Assembly (NCBI RefSeq): GCF_029626235.1
Contig: NZ_JARUBO010000005.1
Span: 5,366,001-5,430,000 of the forward strand
Reading direction: 5' to 3'
Length of the DNA stretch: 64,000 nt
Source of the DNA: Micromonospora sp. WMMD1120
Lineage (GTDB): Bacteria > Actinomycetota > Actinomycetes > Mycobacteriales > Micromonosporaceae
This document shows, one piece after another, positions 36,708-44,659 of the stretch. A model generated the notes under the pieces. That model had not been told where the DNA came from, did not search any database, and saw only the letters and a list, made by a program, of their open reading frames with translations. Made by a program: the position numbers and the translations under genes. How positions within the stretch are numbered: position 1 is the first letter of the stretch; each line of letters begins with the position of its first letter.

Positions 36708-37691
36708 TCAGGCCGGGTCGGGGCCGGCCTGGGTGTGCCGGGCGTCGCCGGTGACACCGGGCAACGAGCGGGTGGGGTCGAGGAAGACGAAGCGGATCTC
36801 CGGGTAGCGGCCGGTGAGCCGTCGTTCGGCCTCGTCGGCGGTGGCCTCGATCTGCGCGCCGGTGGCCTCGTCACGGAAGTCCACCTTCGCGGCGACCAGG
36901 ATGTCGTCCGGGCCGAGTTGCATGGTCAGCAGGGTGTCGATGCGTTCCACCTCGGGAAGCTCGGCCAGCTCTGCCTCGATCTCGCGCCGCAGCCGTTCCG
37001 GAACGGCCCGGCCGACCAGCAGCGACAGGTTGTTGCCGGCGAGGATCCCGGCGACGGTCAGCAGCAGCAGGCCGATCAGGATCGACGCGACACCGTCCCA
37101 CAGCTCGTCGCCGGTCGCGTGGGACAGGCCGACGCCCAGCCCGGCCAGGACCAGGCCGATCAGGGCCGCGCTGTCCTCCAGGAAGACCGCCTTGACGGTG
37201 GTGTCGGCGGTCAGCCGCAGGAACCGTCGCGGCGTGGTCTGCCAGCGCCGCGACTCGCGGCGGACCTGGCGCACGGCGCGGGCCAGCGAGATCGACTCGA
37301 TGACGAACGACACCGCGAGCACGATGTACGAGATCAGGTAGTCGCCGCTGTGCTCGTGCACCAGGATCGTGGTGACGCCGTGGGTGACGGCGAACCCGGC
37401 GCCGGCGACGAAGGTGAACATCGCCGCGAAGAACGCCCAGACGTAGCTCTCCTTGCCGTACCCGAAGGGGTGCCGTTGGTCGGCGGGCCGGGCGCCCCGG
37501 CGCAGGGCCTGGAAGAGCAGCACCTCGGTGGTGGTGTCGGCGACCGAGTGGGCCGCCTCGGAGAGCATCGCGGCCGACCCGGAGATCAGCCCGGCGATCA
37601 GCTTGGCCACCGCGATGGCGAGATTGGCGGCGCCGGCGACGACGACGGTCCCGACGCTCTCGCTCTCGGGTTTGGCCTGCGCTTGGGGCAT
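36708..37691 (-). CDS. Cation diffusion facilitator family transporter
   Basis: 327 residues, six membrane helices. Helix II IAGLISGSAAMLSEAAHSVA continuing DTTTEV holds the zinc-site His and Asp (HSVADT); helix V LAGLGVGLSHATGDELWDGV with ASILIG carries its partner Asp. A cytoplasmic C-terminal domain (ERIDTLLTMQLGPDDILVAA) follows. Exports Zn2+, Fe2+ or another divalent metal in exchange for protons; the HxxxD-type site does not settle the metal. ATG 37691 follows TAGGGT by 7 nt; the longer upstream frame is rejected. Diverges from pafB. Confidence 0.92.
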   Translation of the reverse strand: MPQAQAKPESESVGTVVVAGAANLAIAVAKLIAGLISGSAAMLSEAAHSVADTTTEVLLFQALRRGARPADQRHPFGYGKESYVWAFFAAMFTFVAGAGFAVTHGVTTILVHEHSGDYLISYIVLAVSFVIESISLARAVRQVRRESRRWQTTPRRFLRLTADTTVKAVFLEDSAALIGLVLAGLGVGLSHATGDELWDGVASILIGLLLLTVAGILAGNNLSLLVGRAVPERLRREIEAELAELPEVERIDTLLTMQLGPDDILVAAKVDFRDEATGAQIEATADEAERRLTGRYPEIRFVFLDPTRSLPGVTGDARHTQAGPDPA

Positions 37692-37698
37692 GGGGCCC

Positions 37699-37704
37699 AC
37701 CCTA
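37699..37704 (-). promoter_or_regulatory. -10 element of the cation efflux gene
   Basis: TAGGGT on the minus strand, 7 nt before ATG 37691. Confidence 0.55.
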
Positions 37705-37796
37705 TGACCGCCGACGGCGACGCGCCGGACGAGACCCGATCCGAACAAGTGTGCGGCACGCCCCGCGTGGGTGCACGGCATCGGCGCGTCGGCTGC

Positions 37797-37802
37797 TAGC
37801 GT
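37797..37802 (+). promoter_or_regulatory. -10 element of pafBC
   Basis: TAGCGT, 7 nt before GTG 37810. Confidence 0.55.
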
Positions 37803-37809
37803 CTACCGC

Positions 37810-38808
37810 GTGTCGCGGACCCGCACCGAACGCCTGGTCAACCTGGTGATCTGCCTGCTGTCCACGCGACGGTTCCTGACCGCCGCGCAGATCGCCGCGA
37901 CCGTGCCCGGGTACGAGCACGACCCGGACGACGCGCGTGACCACGAGGCGTTCCAACGCAAGTTCGAGCGGGACAAGGCCGAGCTGCGCGAGCTGGGTGT
38001 GCCCCTGGAGACCGGCACGGCCAGCGCCTTCGACGCGGAGCCGGGCTACCGGATCGCGCACCGCGAGTACGCGCTGCCCGACATCCTCCTGGAGCCGGAC
38101 GAGGCCGCCGCCGTGGGCATCGCCGCCCGGCTGTGGCAGCACGCCGGCCTGGCCGCCGCCGCGTCGTCCGGGCTGGCCAAACTCCGCGCCGCCGGGGTCG
38201 ACGTGGACCCGCAGGCCACCCTCGGCCTGGAGCCGATGGTCACCGTCGACCCGGCCTTCGCGCCGCTGACAGCCGCCGCCCGCGACCGCCGCGAGGTGGG
38301 GTTCGACTACCGGGTGCCCGACCGCGACGCGCCCAGCCGGCGGCGGCTGCAACCATGGGGCGTGGTCTGCTGGCGCGGCCGGTGGTATGTGGTCGGCCAC
38401 GACCAGGACCGGCAGGCCACCCGCTGTTTCCGGCTGTCCCGGGTCGTCGGCCCGGTCCGGGTGACCGGCGCCCCGGGGGCGTACGAGCCGCCGGCCGACG
38501 TGGACCTGATCAGCCACGTCGCCCGCTGGTCCGGCCCGGTGGAGCGCACCGGCCGGGCCACCGTCCTGGCCGCGCCGGGGCGCGCCGCCGGGCTGCGCCG
38601 CTGGGCGGTCGAGGTGACCACCGGGCCGGACGGCGACCGGCTGGTCCTGCCGTACGCGGACCCGGACGGGCTGGCCGGCCACCTGGTGGGCTACGGCCCG
38701 GACGTGCGGGTGCTCGACCCGCCCGAGGTGCGCGAGGCGGTCATCCAACGACTCAAGGAGATCGCCGTCCGACACGACGAGCTGGCCGTCACCGGGGGTG
38801 CCCGGTGA
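37810..38808 (+). CDS. pafB: WYL-domain transcriptional regulator PafB
   Basis: 332 residues. N-terminal winged helix RTERLVNLVICLLSTRRFLT, then the WYL domain (GVVCWRGRWYVVGHDQDRQA, the W-Y-V variant of WYL) and a C-terminal WCX extension (RVLDPPEVREAVIQRLKEIA). With PafC it forms the activator of the RecA-independent DNA-damage regulon in mycobacteria, working with the housekeeping sigma factor and sensing single-stranded nucleic acid through WYL. GTG 37810 follows TAGCGT by 7 nt; an ATG 39 nt upstream is rejected. Its TGA overlaps the pafC GTG. Confidence 0.93.
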   Translation: MSRTRTERLVNLVICLLSTRRFLTAAQIAATVPGYEHDPDDARDHEAFQRKFERDKAELRELGVPLETGTASAFDAEPGYRIAHREYALPDILLEPDEAAAVGIAARLWQHAGLAAAASSGLAKLRAAGVDVDPQATLGLEPMVTVDPAFAPLTAAARDRREVGFDYRVPDRDAPSRRRLQPWGVVCWRGRWYVVGHDQDRQATRCFRLSRVVGPVRVTGAPGAYEPPADVDLISHVARWSGPVERTGRATVLAAPGRAAGLRRWAVEVTTGPDGDRLVLPYADPDGLAGHLVGYGPDVRVLDPPEVREAVIQRLKEIAVRHDELAVTGGAR

Positions 38809-39854
38809 CCCGCCCGGCCGCCCGCGGCGGCTCCCGCGCGTCCGCCGACCGGCTGGCCCGACTGCTCAACCTGGTGCCCTACCTGCTGGCCCGTCCCGGC
38901 ATCGAGATCGCCGAGGCGGCCGGCGACCTCGGCGTCACCGAGCGCCAGCTCCGCGAGGACCTGGAGCTGCTCTGGGTGTGTGGTCTGCCCGGGTACGGGC
39001 CCGGCGACCTGATCGACATGGCGTTCGACGGTGACCGGGTGACCATCACCTACGACGCCGGCATCGACAGGCCGCTGCGGCTCACCCCGGACGAGGCCCT
39101 CGCGCTGGTGGTGGCGCTGCGGATGCTCGCCGAGACGCCCGGGGTCGCCAACCGGGACGCCGTCGAACGGGCCCTCGCCAAGATCGAGGACGCGGGTGAC
39201 CTGGTGGGCGCGCCGGTGGCGGTCCGACTGCCCGGGGACACCCCGCGGGTCGAGGCGCTGCGCGCCGCCGTGGAGGGCGGCAGGGCGCTGCGGATCACCT
39301 ACTACACGGCCGCGCGCGACGAGACCACCGAACGCGTCATCGACCCGCTGCGGATGCTGATGGTCGGCGGCCGGGCGTACGTGGAGGCGTGGTGCCGCCG
39401 CGCGGAGGCGGTCCGGCTGTTCAGGGCCGACCGCATCGACGCGGTCACCGAGCTGGACGAGCCGGCAGCGGTGCCGCCGCAGGCCGTCCCACATGACCTC
39501 ACCGAGGGTGTGTTCCGCCCCTCCGCCGACCTGCCGCTGATCACGCTGCGCATCGGTCGGGGCGAGCGGTGGATCACCGAATATTATCCGTGTGAGCGGG
39601 TGGAGGCCGGCGACGGCGACCAGTGGCTCGTCTCCCTGCGGGTGACCGACCTGGGGTGGGCCCGCCGGTTCGTGCTCGGCCTCGGCGCCGACGTCACGGT
39701 GGTCGCCCCGGTCGAGTTGGCCGAGCAGGTGCGGGCCAGCGCCACCGCCGCCCTGGACGCGTACGCGGTGCCCGCGCCGACGACCACGCCCCGGCGACCC
39801 GAGGACGCGCCGTCGGGTGACCGGGCGGTCGCGGGGTCGCACCCAGTAGGCTGA
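38805..39854 (+). CDS. pafC: WYL-domain transcriptional regulator PafC
   Basis: 349 residues. A winged helix (LARLLNLVPYLLARPGIEIA with DLGVTERQLREDLELLWVCG) is followed by a WYL domain (DPLRMLMVGGRAYVEAWCRR) and WCX region (VRVTDLGWARRFVLGLGADV-like: VTDLGWARRFVLGLGADV). The helix-turn-helix here resembles the weaker one described for PafC. GTG 38805 overlaps pafB by 4 nt; the heterodimer is thus made stoichiometrically. A C-terminal Pro/Thr-rich tail of about 25 residues is unconserved. Confidence 0.93.
   Translation: MTRPAARGGSRASADRLARLLNLVPYLLARPGIEIAEAAGDLGVTERQLREDLELLWVCGLPGYGPGDLIDMAFDGDRVTITYDAGIDRPLRLTPDEALALVVALRMLAETPGVANRDAVERALAKIEDAGDLVGAPVAVRLPGDTPRVEALRAAVEGGRALRITYYTAARDETTERVIDPLRMLMVGGRAYVEAWCRRAEAVRLFRADRIDAVTELDEPAAVPPQAVPHDLTEGVFRPSADLPLITLRIGRGERWITEYYPCERVEAGDGDQWLVSLRVTDLGWARRFVLGLGADVTVVAPVELAEQVRASATAALDAYAVPAPTTTPRRPEDAPSGDRAVAGSHPVG
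39847..39852 (+). promoter_or_regulatory. -10 element upstream of the small TM/coiled-coil gene
   Basis: TAGGCT at the very end of pafC (it includes part of the stop region), 7 nt before GTG 39860. Confidence 0.45.
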
Positions 39855-39859
39855 CCGCC

Positions 39860-40105
39860 GTGCTGATCTGGATCGTGCTCGCGGTGGTGCTGCTCCCGCT
39901 CGTGGCGCTCGCGCTGGCCGTGCGCCCGGTGCTGGCCCGACTGCCCCAACTGGGTAGGGCCGCCGTGCGGTTGCAACGGCGGGCCACCGAGGCTGAGGAG
40001 CTGCGGGAGGCCGCCGAGGCGTTGCAGCAGCGCGCCGAGGGGCTCCAGCGGCGACTCGACACCACCCAGCGCCGGCTCGCGGTGATCAAGGCCAAGCGCG
40101 GCTGA
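39860..40105 (+). CDS. Small membrane protein with coiled coil, upstream of tatA
   Basis: 81 residues: one N-terminal membrane helix (IWIVLAVVLLPLVALALAV) followed by a basic segment [20 protein letters not shown] and a coiled coil (EAEELREAAEALQQRAEGLQ). The layout is like TatA/TatB (helix, hinge, amphipathic helix), but the FG/GP hinge motif is absent, so I do not call it TatB. GTG 39860 follows TAGGCT by 7 nt. Located 5 nt after pafC and 159 nt before tatA. Confidence 0.7.
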   Translation: MLIWIVLAVVLLPLVALALAVRPVLARLPQLGRAAVRLQRRATEAEELREAAEALQQRAEGLQRRLDTTQRRLAVIKAKRG

Positions 40106-40264
40106 ACGCGCCCGAACCCGGCGGTGGTTGACGGATCATCGCGGGTTGGTCAAGACTTCACCCTCCGGGCCAGACCACCACCACCCAACGGATGGCGGGC
40201 GGCCGATCCGCACGTACGATGGGCTGCGTACCACCCCTCGGACACAGAGCGACTGGAGCTTCTC

Positions 40265-40579
40265 ATGGGTGCCCTCAAGCCGTGGCACATCGCTGTACTC
40301 GTGGTTGTGCTGATCCTGCTGTTCGGTGCGAAGCGGCTCCCCGACGCGGCCCGTTCGCTGGGTCGCTCGCTGCGGATCATCAAGGCGGAGACCAAGAGCC
40401 TGCAGGACGACGACCGCGACCTCGCCGAGAAGGCCGACGCGCAGGCCGGCTACCAGCCGCTGCCGCCACACGCCGGCCAGCAGGCGCCGTACGCCGGGCA
40501 GCCGCAGCAGGCCCCGTACCAGCAGGCGCCGCCGCAGCAGCCGGTCGTCGACCCGGTGCACCGCGTCCGCGACAACTGA
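40265..40579 (+). CDS. tatA: Sec-independent protein translocase subunit TatA
   Basis: 104 residues. [20 protein letters not shown] is the membrane helix, [20 protein letters not shown] with the FG hinge starts the amphipathic helix. The tail is Gln/Pro-rich ([20 protein letters not shown]), as in other actinobacterial TatA. Multimers form the pore for folded twin-arginine substrates, such as the GH127 enzyme in this window. CTGGAG is the ribosome-binding site. tatC follows after 18 nt; no tatB is adjacent. Confidence 0.96.
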   Translation: MGALKPWHIAVLVVVLILLFGAKRLPDAARSLGRSLRIIKAETKSLQDDDRDLAEKADAQAGYQPLPPHAGQQAPYAGQPQQAPYQQAPPQQPVVDPVHRVRDN

Positions 40580-40597
40580 CCGAAGGGCCCCACCACA

Positions 40598-41551
40598 GTG
40601 GCCTTCGCCCTGCGCAAGCGCGGCCCGAGCACCTTCGAACGGGCCGCCGACGGCTCGATGACCCTCATCGAGCACGTCCGCGAGCTGCGCAACCGTCTGT
40701 TCCGCGCGTCGCTCGGCATCGTGGTCGGCTTCGGCCTCGGCATCTGGCTGGCCGGGCCGGTGCTGCACCTGCTCCAGCAGCCCTACTGTGATCTGCCCAA
40801 GGCCCGGTTGGCCAACGGCGAGTGCAACTTCGTTCAGCTCGGCCCGGCCGACCTGTTCCTGCTGCAACTGAAGGTCGCGCTCTGGGTCGGATTGATCGCG
40901 GCCGCGCCAATCTGGCTCTACCAGCTCTGGGCGTTCATCGCGCCCGGTCTGCACCGGCACGAGCGGCGCTACGCCTACGTCTTCACCGGTCTGGCCGCGC
41001 CACTGTTCGCGGCCGGTGCCGTGCTGGCATACTTCGTCACCTCGAAGGGCCTGGAGTTCCTGCTCAACGTCTCCGGTGGCGGGGACATCACCACCACGCT
41101 GGACATCACCCGGTACATCTCGTTCATCACCAACCTGATCCTGCTGTTCGGGGTGGCGTTCGAGTTCCCGCTGCTGGTGTTGATGCTCAACTTCGTGGGC
41201 ATCGCCAGCGCGAAGCGGTTGCTCAGCTGGTGGCGGGTGGCGATCTTCGTGTTCTTCGCCTTCTCGGCGGTGGTCACCCCCACCCCGGACCCGTTCGGGA
41301 TGACCGCGCTGGCGTTGTGCCTCTCCGCGCTCTACTTCGCCGCCGTCGGGGTCGCGTTCATCAACGACAAGCGGCGGGGTCGCGGCAAGGAGGTGTACGC
41401 CGGCATCAGCGACGACGAGGTGTCGCCGTTGGAGTTCGACAACGACCCGGTCGTGGCCGGGCAGCGGGTCGACGCGAGCGCACCGATCGGGGTACCGGAG
41501 CCGGTCGCTCCGCCCGCGCCGATCGAGCGGCGCTACGACGACATGACCTGA
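40598..41551 (+). CDS. tatC: Sec-independent protein translocase subunit TatC
   Basis: 317 residues, six membrane helices. MTLIEHVRELRNRLFRASLG is the conserved N-terminal motif that binds twin-arginine signals; FLLQLKVALWVGLIAAAPIW and VVTPTPDPFGMTALALCLSA are also characteristic. The cytoplasmic C-terminal tail of about 60 residues is longer than in E. coli. GTG 40598. Receptor of the Tat translocon, together with TatA. In M. tuberculosis the order pafA-pafB-pafC-tatA-tatC-helY is the same. Confidence 0.97.
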   Translation: MAFALRKRGPSTFERAADGSMTLIEHVRELRNRLFRASLGIVVGFGLGIWLAGPVLHLLQQPYCDLPKARLANGECNFVQLGPADLFLLQLKVALWVGLIAAAPIWLYQLWAFIAPGLHRHERRYAYVFTGLAAPLFAAGAVLAYFVTSKGLEFLLNVSGGGDITTTLDITRYISFITNLILLFGVAFEFPLLVLMLNFVGIASAKRLLSWWRVAIFVFFAFSAVVTPTPDPFGMTALALCLSALYFAAVGVAFINDKRRGRGKEVYAGISDDEVSPLEFDNDPVVAGQRVDASAPIGVPEPVAPPAPIERRYDDMT

Positions 41552-41570
41552 GCCGCGTACCACCTGTTCG

Positions 41571-41606
41571 ACGACGCCGTCCCCGGTCTTGCGGGGGCGG
41601 CGTCGT
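41571..41606. terminator. Terminator of tatAC
   Basis: ACGACGCCGTCCCCG (41571-41585) pairs with CGGGGGCGGCGTCGT (41592-41606), one G-U pair, 6-nt loop. Confidence 0.88.
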
Positions 41607-41679
41607 CGTTGTCGACGGCCTCACCCGCAGCGCCGACAGCGGGACCGTCGGTGAGCTTGGCCGGTGATCTCCCTACCGC

Positions 41680-41685
41680 TACCGT
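41680..41685 (+). promoter_or_regulatory. -10 element of the lipid kinase gene
   Basis: TACCGT, 7 nt before GTG 41693. Confidence 0.5.
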
Positions 41686-41692
41686 GCTGCCC

Positions 41693-42607
41693 GTGACCGC
41701 TGACGACCACCGGCCCGGCCCGGTCGCCGTGCTCGCCAACCCGACCGCCGCGCGGGGACGGCACCGTACGCTGCTGCCCCGGCTGCTGGACGGGTTGTCC
41801 GCCGCCGGCCGGCCGGTACGGGTGCTGCCGGCGTCCAATCCCGCCGAGGCGGAGGCGGCCTGCCGGGCCGCTGTCGCCGACGGCGCGGGCGCGCTGGTGG
41901 CCGTCGGCGGGGACGGCACCGTACACCGGGCGCTGCAGGCGGTCGCCGGCACCGACGTGCCGTTCGGCCCGGTTCCGGCCGGCACCGGCAACGACTTCGC
42001 CCTCGACACCGGCTTTCCGGCCGACCCGCTCGCCGCGGTGGACGTGATCGCGTCGGCACTGCGTGACGGTCGCCGCCACACCGTCGACCTGGCCCGGATG
42101 AGCGGGGTGGACGGCGCCGAACGCTGGTACGGGGCGGTCCTCGCGGCCGGCTTCGACGCGATCGTCAACGAGCGGGCCAACCGGATGCGCTGGCCGCGCG
42201 GTCAGCGCCGCTACGACCTGGCCATCCTGGTCGAGTTGGCCCGGCTGCGGCCGCGCCGCTACACCCTGCGCCTGGACGGGGTGCCGCAGGAGCTGGACGC
42301 GGTGCTGGTGGCGGTGGGCAACTGCCCCACGTACGGCGGGGGGATGCGGATCTGCCCGGACGCCGACCCGACCGACGGCCTGCTCGACGTGGTGGTGGCG
42401 GGTCGGGTCGACCGGCGGACGCTGGTCCGGGTGAAGCCCCGCATCTACCAGGGCACCCACGTCGAGCATCCGCTGGTGCGCAGCTTCCGCGCCCGGACCG
42501 TGGAGCTGGCCGCCGACGGCATCACCACCTACGCCGACGGGGAACGGTCCCTTGACCTGCCGGTGACGATCAGCGCCGTTCCGGACGCCGTGCGGCTGCT
42601 GCGTTGA
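41693..42607 (+). CDS. Diacylglycerol kinase-family lipid kinase (DAGK/YegS type)
   Basis: 304 residues. AVLANPTAARGRHRTLLPRL opens the DAGK catalytic domain, VAVGGDGTVHRALQAV is the nucleotide-binding GGDGT motif and PVPAGTGNDFALDTG the second signature. The C-terminal beta-sandwich includes PTYGGGMRICPDADPTDGLL. Phosphorylates diacylglycerol or a related lipid to phosphatidate at the membrane. GTG 41693 is preferred to the open frame from 41609 because TACCGT lies 7 nt upstream and homology begins here. Its end overlaps the convergent permease gene by 38 nt. Confidence 0.9.
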   Translation: MTADDHRPGPVAVLANPTAARGRHRTLLPRLLDGLSAAGRPVRVLPASNPAEAEAACRAAVADGAGALVAVGGDGTVHRALQAVAGTDVPFGPVPAGTGNDFALDTGFPADPLAAVDVIASALRDGRRHTVDLARMSGVDGAERWYGAVLAAGFDAIVNERANRMRWPRGQRRYDLAILVELARLRPRRYTLRLDGVPQELDAVLVAVGNCPTYGGGMRICPDADPTDGLLDVVVAGRVDRRTLVRVKPRIYQGTHVEHPLVRSFRARTVELAADGITTYADGERSLDLPVTISAVPDAVRLLR

Positions 42608-43481
42608 CCCGCACCGCCCCGATGCTGGCCGCGATGACCAGCACGATGGCGACGCACTCCACCACTGTCAGCTCCTGCCGCAGCACCAGCCAACCGGCGA
42701 GCGTGGCGACCGCCGGACCGAGGCTCATCAACACCGCGAAGGTGGCGGTGGGCATCCGGCGCAGCGCCAGCAGCTCCAACGTGTAGGGCAGTCCGGAGGC
42801 GAGCACGGCGAGGGCCGCCCCGAGCGCGAGCACCTGTGGGTCGAGCAGCGCCGCGCCAGCGTCGAGCACGCCCAGCGGCAGGGTGACCAGCGCGGCCACG
42901 GTCAGGGCGAGGGCCAGCCCGTCCGCGCCCGGGAAGCGGCTGCCGACCCGGGCGCTCAGCACGATGTACGCCGCCCACATCGACCCGGCGCCGAACGCGA
43001 AGAGCACCCCGACCAGGTTGAGCCGGTCGAAGCCACCCTGCCCGAGCAGGGCCACCCCGGCCAGCGCCAGCCCCGCCCAGCCCCAACTGGCCGGTCGTCG
43101 GGCGCTGAAGACCGACAGCGCGAGCGGCCCGAGCACCTCCAGGGTCACCGCCGGGCCCAGCGGGATGCGCTCGATGGCCTGGTAGAACAGCGAGTTCATG
43201 CCGGCCAGGGCCAACCCGAACCCGCCCGCCGCGAGCCAGGCCGACCGGTCGTGCCCGCGCAGTCGGGGCCGGCACACGACGAGCAGCAGCACCGCCGAGA
43301 TGGTCAGGCGCAGGGTGACAGCGCCCGCCACACCGGTACGGGGAAAGATCAACGCGGCCACGGCGGAGCCGAACTGCACCGACAGGGCGCCGCCGAGCAC
43401 CAGCCCCACGGCGACGACGCCACCACGCCGCTGCACCGGTGTCTCAGCTGGTCGTGGCGCGGGCAGCACAGTTTCCGTCAC
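42570..43481 (-). CDS. EamA/DMT-superfamily transporter (RhtA-like)
   Basis: 303 residues with ten membrane helices in two EamA repeats: GVVAVGLVLGGALSVQFGSA at the first, and LALRRMPTATFAVLMSLGPA in the second, the signature of the RhtA/YedA-like exporters of amino acids or metabolites. Substrate unknown. GTG 43481 (MTETVLPAPRPAE) follows TACCGT by 7 nt; the longer frame from 43547 is rejected. Convergent overlap of 38 nt with the lipid kinase gene: antisense 3' ends. Confidence 0.9.
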   Translation of the reverse strand: MTETVLPAPRPAETPVQRRGGVVAVGLVLGGALSVQFGSAVAALIFPRTGVAGAVTLRLTISAVLLLVVCRPRLRGHDRSAWLAAGGFGLALAGMNSLFYQAIERIPLGPAVTLEVLGPLALSVFSARRPASWGWAGLALAGVALLGQGGFDRLNLVGVLFAFGAGSMWAAYIVLSARVGSRFPGADGLALALTVAALVTLPLGVLDAGAALLDPQVLALGAALAVLASGLPYTLELLALRRMPTATFAVLMSLGPAVATLAGWLVLRQELTVVECVAIVLVIAASIGAVRVNAAAARRPERR

Positions 43482-43488
43482 GCGCAGG

Positions 43489-43494
43489 ACGGTA
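43489..43494 (-). promoter_or_regulatory. -10 element of the EamA gene
   Basis: TACCGT on the minus strand, 7 nt before GTG 43481. Confidence 0.55.
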
Positions 43495-43610
43495 GGCGCT
43501 CCGCCTCGGCCGGGCCGCGCCGGTACCCACCCCGTGACCCCGCGCACGCCCGTCCGCGACCGCCGTCACCCGGCCGCCCCACGGTTCCGCCTTGCTGAGC
43601 CCGGCGACGT

Positions 43611-43701
43611 CACCGCCAAGATCCTGTTCGATCGTTGTTCTAGTGGTCATGGATCACGCAGAAGGCCACCACAACCAGGATCTTGTGCGATCTTGGCGGT
43701 G
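43611..43701. repeat. Inverted-repeat element C
   Basis: CACCGCCAAGATC (43611-43623) and GATCTTGGCGGTG (43689-43701) are exact complements; the inside is partly self-complementary (GATCxTTGTTxTAGTGGTC against GGCCACCACAACCAGGATC). Lower GC than its surroundings. Sequence differs from copies A and B. Confidence 0.8.
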
Positions 43702-43814
43702 GCGCGGCTCGGGGTACGCCGACTGGCCGCGCCGCCGGCCTGCGGCCAGGCGGCGCCTTGCCGCCCGTGCGCGCCCGTCGCCCGCTGCCGGCCTGTCGCC
43801 CGCTGTCGGTGGGG

Positions 43815-44573
43815 TCAGGCGGGCAGGGCGAGGTCGAGCACCGCGCCGAGCCCGTTCTCCCGGCCCGGCTCGGCCGCCGGGAGCACAAGCACCGCGCAGC
43901 CGGCGGCCACCGCGCCCGCGTCGGCCGGTGTGTCGCCGACCATCAGCGTCTGTTCCGGGTCGACGCCGAGCATCCCGCAGGCCCGCCAGAAGATCGCCGG
44001 GTCGGGCTTGCAGCGCCCCACCTCGTAGGAGAGCACGAAGGCGTCGACCAGGTCGGTGAAGCCCCAGGTGTCGAAGTGCGGACGGAGGTCGAAGCCGATG
44101 TTGCTGACCACCGCCACCGGCACCCCGGCGTCGCGTAACGCGCGCAACGTGGCGGCGCTGTCCGCGTACGGCAGCCAGCCGTCCGCGGTCAGCAGCCGCT
44201 CGTAGAGCGCGTCGGCGAAGCCCTCGATGCCCGCGTCCACGGTCTCGGCCAGCCCGGTGTACGCGCCCCGGTGGGCGTGTTGGTAGAGGTCCCGGTCGGC
44301 CCACAGCTCGGCCAGCCGGGGTGGCACCCGGGCCGGCAGCGGTCCACCGGCCCGCCCGGCGGTCAGCAGCCGGTCGGCGAGCGCTGTGGCACGGACCTGG
44401 TCCAGGGTGACGCCGCAGGCGGCGGCGGCCTCGCGTACCCACTGCCGGGGCTCCTCCACCTGGGCCAGCGTGCCGTGGAAGTCGAAGAGCACCGCCTTGA
44501 CCGGGCGTCGGGACGCCCGGCGGTCGGTGTTGCCCGGCGGGGTGGTCGTGGGCGGTTCGGTATGGTCCGGCAC
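43815..44573 (-). CDS. HAD-superfamily hydrolase
   Basis: 252 residues. KAVLFDFHGTLAQVEEPRQW is motif I with His replacing the usual Met/Leu after the first Asp; VAVVSNIGFDLRP motif II, RCKPDPAIFWRACGMLGVDP motif III, LMVGDTPADAGA motif IV. Small-molecule phosphatase with a helical cap; substrate unknown. GTG 44573 (MPDHTEPPTTTPPG) follows TAGGGT by 7 nt; the first 30 residues are disordered. Diverges from helY. Confidence 0.9.
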   Translation of the reverse strand: MPDHTEPPTTTPPGNTDRRASRRPVKAVLFDFHGTLAQVEEPRQWVREAAAACGVTLDQVRATALADRLLTAGRAGGPLPARVPPRLAELWADRDLYQHAHRGAYTGLAETVDAGIEGFADALYERLLTADGWLPYADSAATLRALRDAGVPVAVVSNIGFDLRPHFDTWGFTDLVDAFVLSYEVGRCKPDPAIFWRACGMLGVDPEQTLMVGDTPADAGAVAAGCAVLVLPAAEPGRENGLGAVLDLALPA

Positions 44574-44580
44574 GCCGTGC

Positions 44581-44586
44581 ACCCTA
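44581..44586 (-). promoter_or_regulatory. -10 element of the HAD gene
   Basis: TAGGGT on the minus strand, 7 nt before GTG 44573. Confidence 0.5.
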
Positions 44587-44646
44587 CCGACCGCCGGTGA
44601 CGGTCCCTCCGGTCGGCCTTGTGGGGTGACCCGTCCCCGCACGCAC

Positions 44647-44652
44647 TAATCT
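44647..44652 (+). promoter_or_regulatory. -10 element of helY
   Basis: TAATCT, 7 nt before ATG 44660; leaderless arrangement. Confidence 0.6.
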
Positions 44653-44659
44653 TGGTGCC

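Larger units (their letters stand above)
43482..43814. other. Intergenic region with inverted-repeat element C
   Basis: No gene. Carries the EamA promoter at its left end and the imperfect palindrome at 43611-43701. The remaining part up to 43814, which lies after the HAD stop, is Cys/Pro/Arg-codon rich GC sequence with no feature I can support. Confidence 0.5.

Noticed and set aside
39860..40105. Calling the small TM/coiled-coil protein TatB
   Set aside because: Topology fits, but the hinge motif and conserved residues of TatB are missing.
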